Assembly: GCA_040954595.2 (NCBI GenBank) | Contig: CM082583.2 | Span: 9,486,001-9,550,000 of the forward strand | DNA: 64,000 nucleotides | Source of the DNA: Balanoglossus misakiensis | Taxonomy: Eukaryota; Hemichordata | Direction: 5' to 3' | In this document: positions 58,331-64,000 of the stretch, in pieces | Numbering within the stretch: position 1 is the stretch's first letter | Layout: each line of letters opens with the position of its first letter | Translations under genes and position numbers: made by a program | The notes under the pieces: generated by a model | The model's input: only the letters and a program-made list of their open reading frames with translations | Told to the model about the DNA's origin: nothing | Databases searched by the model: none

Positions 58331-58867
58331 ATGAACACGGAACCCAAAGTGGACAAAAAAAAAACTTTTGCTTTGCAGCGGTCGAGCTGTTTTAAACACA
58401 TCCGTTCATTTCTGTTAAGAAAAAAAGGGAACCATTTGCATTTTGAAGCCTTTTCTGTTCCAATTGCCAGAAGTAAGTTTATTTTTGGGCTTAAGATATT
58501 GCACGACCAAGATGATACCCCCTCACTGCCGAACACCTGGTCAATTTTCGAAACATATCCCAGATTTTCCAATAGTTATCTACAGCAACAGCCAAGATAT
58601 CATCCAATGATGGAATGTGCTGATGATCTGAGGATATATATCCATTATTGGGAACGAGATCTTTTCCCTGTGCCAACCAGAAAGGGAAGATGGAACAAGT
58701 GTCACGAGATCCCTCCCGTGTCATGCGGGAGAGCGGTCACACACAAAGAAGTATTACGCCGAGGGAGTAATGTGTTTTATTTTAACGGCCACCTCGATGT
58801 AGATGTCTGCGATGTTGAAGTTCAACGACAATCAATAAAACGAAAGAAGCTCACACACTACCACTGA
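58331..58867 (+). other. Long open frame just after the semaphorin stop
   Basis: A 179-codon ATG-initiated frame starts two bases after the TGA, in a different frame from the tail. It has no domain I recognise. A potential 56-nt intron (donor gtgtga at 58323, acceptor gctttgcag ending at 58378) would connect the semaphorin frame to it in phase 0, replacing the last residue and adding about 163 residues. A single open frame of this length is possible by chance in 64 kb. Confidence 0.25.
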
Positions 58868-59320
58868 GGGCAGTGTGCCAGGACAGATAGAGCCAGGAAC
58901 ACAGAGTGCCGGATTCATTCTATGATTGTGACATTGGAAATGCATCATTCAGGCACTGCCGGAAACAAAAAAAATTTTCTGCACAAAAAGCTGCAAACAG
59001 CAGATCCATATGTGTGCGCCGTGGATATTGTATGAAGTGGCGTGACTGGTTTGCTGTTGGACATTCAGCTTTCGTTCCTGTCAAGCTCTGCAGTGTACAA
59101 GTTGTTGAAACGTTTTCCTAACTGTCTGGCATCAGTGTATCAGTGATGGTGACGTTTTGATGTTCGCGTCCGATGGTCTGAATCTGTGTGTATTTGAAGA
59201 TGTTCTGTTTGCCTGCACATAACTCTACTGAGATTCCACGCACGTTCCGTTCGTACCAGTGTCTCACAGCTTAAACTTTGACTGCAGAGACCTGTGAGGA
59301 ATTTGCCAACAAATTTGATG

Positions 59321-59326
59321 AATAAA
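59321..59326 (+). terminator. Candidate polyadenylation signal, proximal (semaphorin)
   Basis: AATAAA followed within 20 bases by the GT-rich stretch gtgatggtgtctgg, the usual arrangement of a cleavage site. It would give a 3' UTR of about 1 kb. Confidence 0.5.
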
Positions 59327-61237
59327 CAGTGATGGTGTCTGGAAGGACCAATGTTGCAACCAGTGCATTAATTTTTACAGTGTTGCAGCTGACCTTGCAA
59401 TCAACAAAACAACTCTATTTGAATTGAAAACATTTGTGACTTGAACTAGTATCCATGCATTTTTCTGTTTGTGGTTTTCAACGTACCCGTACTTCACATT
59501 GAACTGTCCAAGATGTACAAGTGTCCCCCTAGTTTGTGCAAAGGAACCTGGTCTTTGTGATTATGTTGAATACATTGTACATCTTATTGCTGGAAGACTG
59601 ACTGAATTTGGGTGCTGCGTTAGTTGTAGGTAAAACCCTAAATTCCTTTTAGAATTTAAAGCCTATCTCTGATAGGCTTATTGTGAAAACATGGACTACA
59701 CTTTCTCAAACTTTATGTAGCTTTTTGTCAATAGTCAACGTGATACACTTATTTTTCTCTGATCACGGTCACAAAGCTAGAGGGTCTCTCCAAGTAGATG
59801 TAGATTTATGGACGACACATGATGACTCCCTGACCAATCACTGCATTCAATATTGTATCTTTTAGCTCATTTGAAAATAAGACCCTCTATGCCGCTTGTA
59901 AAAAACACCCAGTAATCATGTGCAAGATGTAATTAAAGAAATATTGACATTGCGATTCCTGACACCTCTTTTCAAACAGGAGAGGTCACTGCCAGTTCTT
60001 TTGGCATGGCATGAACTTTTCCGAGATGGGCTGTATAAAGTTGAATTTTACTGAATTTTTTTGCTAAATTTTAACTGCAGCTTGTGTACCGATAGTATGA
60101 AAAGAAGCAACAAGGAGAAGGGAAAATGAACAATCTGTATTCAAAAAATGTCAAATCAACACTGCCAGAAACATTTCCTTAGATCTTCTGATTGAAAGTT
60201 TGAAGAACAGAAACAATGACTGATGTAGTCTAGCTGTGCGGACTTTGTTTTAATCTATTTTTATGTGCAAATAAGATACACTTTTATAATTTGTACAGTT
60301 TATTATATATTTTTTTCTAGTTGCTGGTTTCATAGGTATTTTTATGCATTTTCTTTGCAGATTGGTTTTTAGGTTCTATTTTTCTGGAAGTGCTATGCAA
60401 GCTTTTGCTATTTAATTGGGGTTGGGGTGATGTTTGAAAAACAAATTTGTGTTTTTTTAATGTGCAAATATCCTGTGATTTAGATTTTAAGCCATGGAAA
60501 TGGTGCTGGGAATTCTTCTAAAAGGATGTGTGTTGTGCTCCGCGAAAAAAAAACAGTCATCCAGATTCTGCTAATAACTTAGACGTCACCCCACATCACT
60601 CCTTTATTGTGAGGAAATGGGGTATACTAACAGGGTGAAGGTGAGACGCTGTGTTCTCTATGAGAGCCAGATGTAGATTAATACATTCCCTTTATTCTAT
60701 GCTGGCCAACACACATCTGGTGGTTGGTTACTGTTGTTGGGTGGGGTGGGGCGGGTGTTGGGTGGCTGGGTTCTGTTTTTGGTTTTAGCAGCACAATCAA
60801 TTTTAGCATGACATCGTTAGGTGTAAAGATCTTTTTTAAAGCTGGATGGGTTTAGTTGTTGGCTGTACATTTTGCTTCGTATGGAGGTAGAGTTGAGAGC
60901 AGTTTCAATCATTTTGAAACCAAAGTTAAGCAAGTAGCTCAAGTACACTGATCAAAGCATCCAGCTATTCTCCTAAAGCAATCAATATACAGATAGCCTT
61001 GTCAGTCATAATTTTAAAGAATTTTCCCTTAAACAAAATTGTGCATATTGAAAATGGCTGTGTCTTGGTCAGCTGATCTTTTCTCTCTTCCACTAAATCA
61101 CTCAATGAGGTTCAAAAACTCTGCAGCAGTGAAAAAAAAATCAGAAGAAAAAAAAGTGGTAAAAAGACATTCCAGTCGTCTGCCCTGCATCATAGTCTTA
61201 AAGAATAAAAAGAGTACTTAAATTTTCCATTTTACTT

Positions 61238-61245
61238 TGTAAATA
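61238..61245 (+). promoter_or_regulatory. Pumilio-type element TGTAAATA
   Basis: Exact match to the UGUANAUA consensus, within the part of the 3' UTR present only if the distal polyadenylation site is used. A single site of this size is expected by chance now and then. Confidence 0.2.
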
Positions 61246-62296
61246 TTGTTTTGTAAAATAATTTCAAAAAGTGTTTTGTTTTAAGAGACTTAGCAAAGCT
61301 TACCAATGAAATGGCTCTACAGATTCTTTAATGAAATGTTCAGGAGTATAGAGTAGAAAACAAAGTTCACTTTCAGATGGTAGGGTTGTCTGGTTAACTT
61401 CAAATAAAACACAAAAAGTTTGAATTTTGAGGACTCGCATGATTCACTCTTCCAGATTAGAAGGCGTAGATTATAACACTTCGAAGTGATCTTCTCAAGT
61501 GCCTACTTTTCATAATCAAGTGTATTTATATTCTTGAAGTCGCCATTTTCTACACGTGACAAACCACAACAAGCTTTGTGGGGAAAATTCTGAAGTCTCC
61601 ATTAACCTGTTCCAGTGCATGGACAGCAATTGGGAATGCTTTTGTTTTTATGCAAATACGTGCATGTGGGCAAGGTGTCTTCCACATCCCCAGAGCAGTC
61701 ATATCACAAGACACTGACCTCAAGTATATCTCTCCTCTGGTAAATACTGGGATTAAAGACTATAGTATAGTATAGCTCATTAAACATACATAAGGAAACG
61801 AGATTATTGTTAAGGTGATACCCAATGATTGAAATTACATGGTAACAGTTGCTATGAACAAATTTAAAAATCAAGAAAAATGTTTTGTTGATTTTGTTTG
61901 AATGATATAGAAAATATAGGACAAACTCAATCAAATGACCAGTGGACAACAAATATGCAAATAACAGAGTTATGCCAATGATAGCAACCAATCTTGTACA
62001 TTGAATCCTTCGGTATCGCCTTAAATGTCAAAATTTACTAGACAACCCTCCTCTTACATAGTTCAAGTTATATTCCAGGAATGTCATATTTTCCCCAGAT
62101 AAAAATCCAGCAAAGTTGCCTGCGTTGAAAAGAGATTTTATTTTTGTATGTTTGTTTTCCTTGATTTTAAAAGTCTCGCAGGTGCAGTGGCATATTTCAG
62201 ATTGGCTCAGATTGCACAATAGCTTTTAGTACAGTGTCTCTATATGCCAGCATGCTGGAAAATGTTGGATGTGTAGGTTAGAATGTTAAAAGGTTA

Positions 62297-62302
62297 AATA
62301 AA
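62297..62302 (+). terminator. Candidate polyadenylation signal, distal (semaphorin)
   Basis: AATAAA followed by the T/G-rich stretch gtgttttactgttaatgtct. It lies about 130 bases from the opposing signal of COMMD10, so the two transcripts would end almost back to back. Confidence 0.45.
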
Positions 62303-62427
62303 AGTTTAATGTGTTTTACTGTTAATGTCTGTTATGGTACATTCTTGATTGATGTAATGGTATATGTGTGTGCACACATCGTGTCGAGTGATAATGATTG
62401 ACAAATCTTAGATGTCATGATATTCTT

Positions 62428-62433
62428 TTTATT
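62428..62433 (-). terminator. Candidate polyadenylation signal of COMMD10
   Basis: TTTATT on the + strand is AATAAA on the - strand. It is the first canonical signal downstream of the COMMD10 stop and would give a 3' UTR of about 0.5 kb. Confidence 0.4.
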
Positions 62434-62948
62434 CCTGCATAAATATAAGACTACAAATCTCAAAACTGCTACTACTAGAGGGTGCTCTATAAAATTCAAC
62501 GCCATACAAAAACATATCCTACATACATACACAATGAAGCATAATCTTTTATCCAGAGTGCAGAGCAAAATTGATATTGCATCATACACTATCACTTTCA
62601 ATATTTCATTGTCTGTCCCAGTTTTCCATGTATTGTCATTAAAACTCTACTAGACTGCTTTTAAAATAAATACATGTTACACTTTCATTTTGCTGTTTCC
62701 CCTGCTTATTAGGGAAACTTATCAAAATGAAATAAACAAGACAAGCTTCCTGATACTTCTCCATGAAAGTCACCTTAGCTTATCTCAAGTACAGAGACTT
62801 CACTCTCAAATTTATACAGAGTTCCTTTTATACAAAGATTGTGATACTGAACAGCAGATTTGAGGGAAGATGACTCGAAGTAAGGGCCAGCCTTACTTGT
62901 CCTGAAGATATCCAGTGAAAAGTCCAGCGCTTTCGGGTTCATGTCAAG

Positions 62949-62987
62949 CTAGCTAATGGAATCCAACTGGCTCTGTATTGTTTCAAG
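62949..62987 (-). CDS. COMMD10: COMMD10 last coding exon (39 nt with stop)
   Basis: Acceptor tttctttcag on the - strand; encodes LETIQSQLDSIS, then TAG at 62949-62951. The ending matches that of vertebrate COMMD10 at nearly every residue. Confidence 0.96.
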   Translation of the reverse strand, partial: LETIQSQLDSIS

Positions 62988-63852
62988 CTGAAAGAAATAA
63001 AAGACATGCAAGTCATTATCGTGAAAGCTACAATTAAAGACAAAAGCAAACCTTTTCAAGCCCTCTAGAGGTCGCTGTACAATGTTCAATGTTTATACCC
63101 TGCATATATAAGCAAGCCCGCTATTGGGTGTTACGTGTCTAGTTTTGTGATCTGTATTCTCCATTAAAATGCAGCCATGTGATGCATTTTGATTTCCAGT
63201 AATGCAGTTTGGCAGAGTACTTACCTTATCGTAGAAATCATAGAGTTCTTCATGACCAAATTCCATTCGCACTTTTTCCTTGCTGCTGTCATCCTTCCTG
63301 ATGCCTAACTCAAACATGGCATTTGGCACTTTCATCTTGGCGCTGTTAGCTTGTCCCATCTGCAGATTCAACCTCCAGTTGACATCTTCCAACTAGAGGT
63401 GAGAATCAAAGATAGTAAAACAAGAATTTAATGACCAGAAAAGTCTCTTCACCACCCTCCCCTCCCCAAGCAATTCAAGCAAATGACATGCGAACTGTTA
63501 AAACTGATCTCACCTGATTTGGTGCAATAGTTCTGTGTCTTAAATTATCAATGACATTTTTACCATTGGCTGTCCACGCCTTCACAAACACAGATATCTA
63601 AGAGGAGTAAAAAGTGCACTCTGTTGATTATGATATTAATTACAAGTTCACTTGATTATAAATTATTGGTAGAGGCAGGAAACATTTTCAACACAACAAC
63701 ATACATCAGAATTTCACGTTGTCATGGTCACGGAACTCTGGACAAGGCAGGTGGAATTTGAATAACCCTGGTCCCCTCACCTTATCTTCATCAAGCTCAA
63801 TGCCTTTCAGTTGCTGTTCTAAGACAGACGGCTTAGCACTGTGATAAGCTGC
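62949..63852 (-). CDS. COMMD10: COMM domain-containing protein 10, C-terminal four exons (partial)
   Basis: COMMD proteins form the ten-member ring of the Commander (CCC) complex, which works with retriever in endosomal recycling of membrane proteins and also affects NF-kB and copper handling. Four exons on the - strand, all in phase 0, give the last 120 residues: AAYHSAKPSVLEQQLKGIEL; then FVKAWTANGKNVIDNLRHRT; then LEDVNWRLNLQMGQANSAKM with FELGIRKDDSSKEKVRMEFG and HEELYDFYDK; then LETIQSQLDSIS and the stop. The W-x-L-N-L-Q-M motif, the (E/K)EL-x-DFY-(N/D)-K motif and the LETIQ-x-QLDS ending are diagnostic of COMMD10 among the ten COMMD families. The protein is usually about 200 residues, so about 80 N-terminal residues lie beyond the window. 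Confidence 0.95.
63225..63392 (-). CDS. COMMD10: COMMD10 exon, third in window (168 nt, COMM domain)
   Basis: Acceptor cacctctag, donor gtaagt on the - strand; 56 codons, phase 0. It carries most of the COMM domain: VNWRLNLQM, FELGI and HEELYDFYDK. The exon begins with TTG (Leu); this is not a start codon. Confidence 0.96.
63514..63597 (-). CDS. COMMD10: COMMD10 exon, second in window (84 nt)
   Basis: Acceptor cctcttag, donor gtgaga on the - strand; phase 0, 28 codons including FVKAWTANGKNVIDNLRHRT and ending APNQ. Confidence 0.94.
63781..63852 (-). CDS. COMMD10: COMMD10 exon, first in window (72 nt)
   Basis: On the - strand the acceptor is a long T run ending in cag and the donor is gtgagg. 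Phase 0 at both ends, 24 codons (AAYHSAKPSVLEQQLKGIEL and EDK). Linker between the helical N-domain and the COMM domain. Confidence 0.93.
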
Positions 63853-64000
63853 CTGAAAAAAAAAAAAGATAGTTGCAAACAGTGACTAAGAATTCTGGAA
63901 TTTACAAAGCATTTTAAGAGAGCCATTGTTATTTTAACAGGACTAACAATCAGTCCATTGAACTTTTCATGGATTTAACTGTTCTTAAAGGGACAAAGTC

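Larger units (their letters stand above)
58329..62320 (+). other. Probable 3' untranslated region of the semaphorin gene
   Basis: The region after the stop has no recognised coding exon. It begins with a 179-codon open frame in another frame (see the separate entry), carries AATAAA signals at 59321 and 62297, and a Pumilio-like TGTAAATA at 61238-61245. The right boundary is inferred from the last + strand signal; the true end could be near 59.35 kb. Confidence 0.45.

Overview
This window looks like nuclear DNA from an invertebrate animal, probably a marine bilaterian such as a cephalochordate, hemichordate or lophotrochozoan. The reasons are spliced genes with GT-AG introns, moderately AT-rich sequence, long gene-free stretches, microsatellites and homopolymer runs, and a strong excess of the palindromic word TACATGTA. 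The species cannot be fixed from the sequence alone. There is no sign of bacterial operons, CRISPR arrays, tRNA or rRNA genes, or an intact transposon.

Layout. (1) Positions 1-43449 contain no coding exon I can support. The first coding exon of the semaphorin gene is preceded by a splice acceptor, not a promoter, so at least the right part of this stretch, and perhaps all of it, is probably a very long first intron behind an untranslated exon outside the window or not recognised. It holds simple repeats, small inverted repeats, and candidate regulatory motifs (a perfect RFX X-box, a nuclear-receptor-like everted repeat, and a CRE next to an octamer). (2) Positions 43450-58328 hold a transmembrane semaphorin gene on the + strand, reconstructed here as 17 coding exons with consistent splice phases, giving 787 residues: signal peptide, sema domain, PSI domain, Thr/Ser-rich stalk, one membrane span and a short proline-rich cytoplasmic tail. 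It best fits the invertebrate class 1 / vertebrate class 6 semaphorins. (3) Its 3' untranslated region probably runs to about 59.3 kb or 62.3 kb, depending on the polyadenylation site. (4) On the - strand, 63852 down to 62949 holds the last four coding exons of COMMD10, a COMM-domain protein; its 5' part lies beyond the window.

The main observation is that a class 6-like semaphorin and COMMD10 lie tail to tail, the same neighbour pair and convergent orientation I recall for SEMA6A and COMMD10 on human chromosome 5q23. This supports both gene identities and suggests an ancient linkage. Secondary points are symmetric phase-1 exons covering the whole stalk and membrane span (any could be skipped in frame), a possible extra stalk exon, a 179-codon open frame after the semaphorin stop with signals for a tiny intron, and a 10-bp-phased array of POU-octamer-like sites inside an intron. 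The two genes have no known shared pathway: semaphorins act in cell guidance at the surface, while COMMD10 acts in endosomal sorting with the Commander complex.
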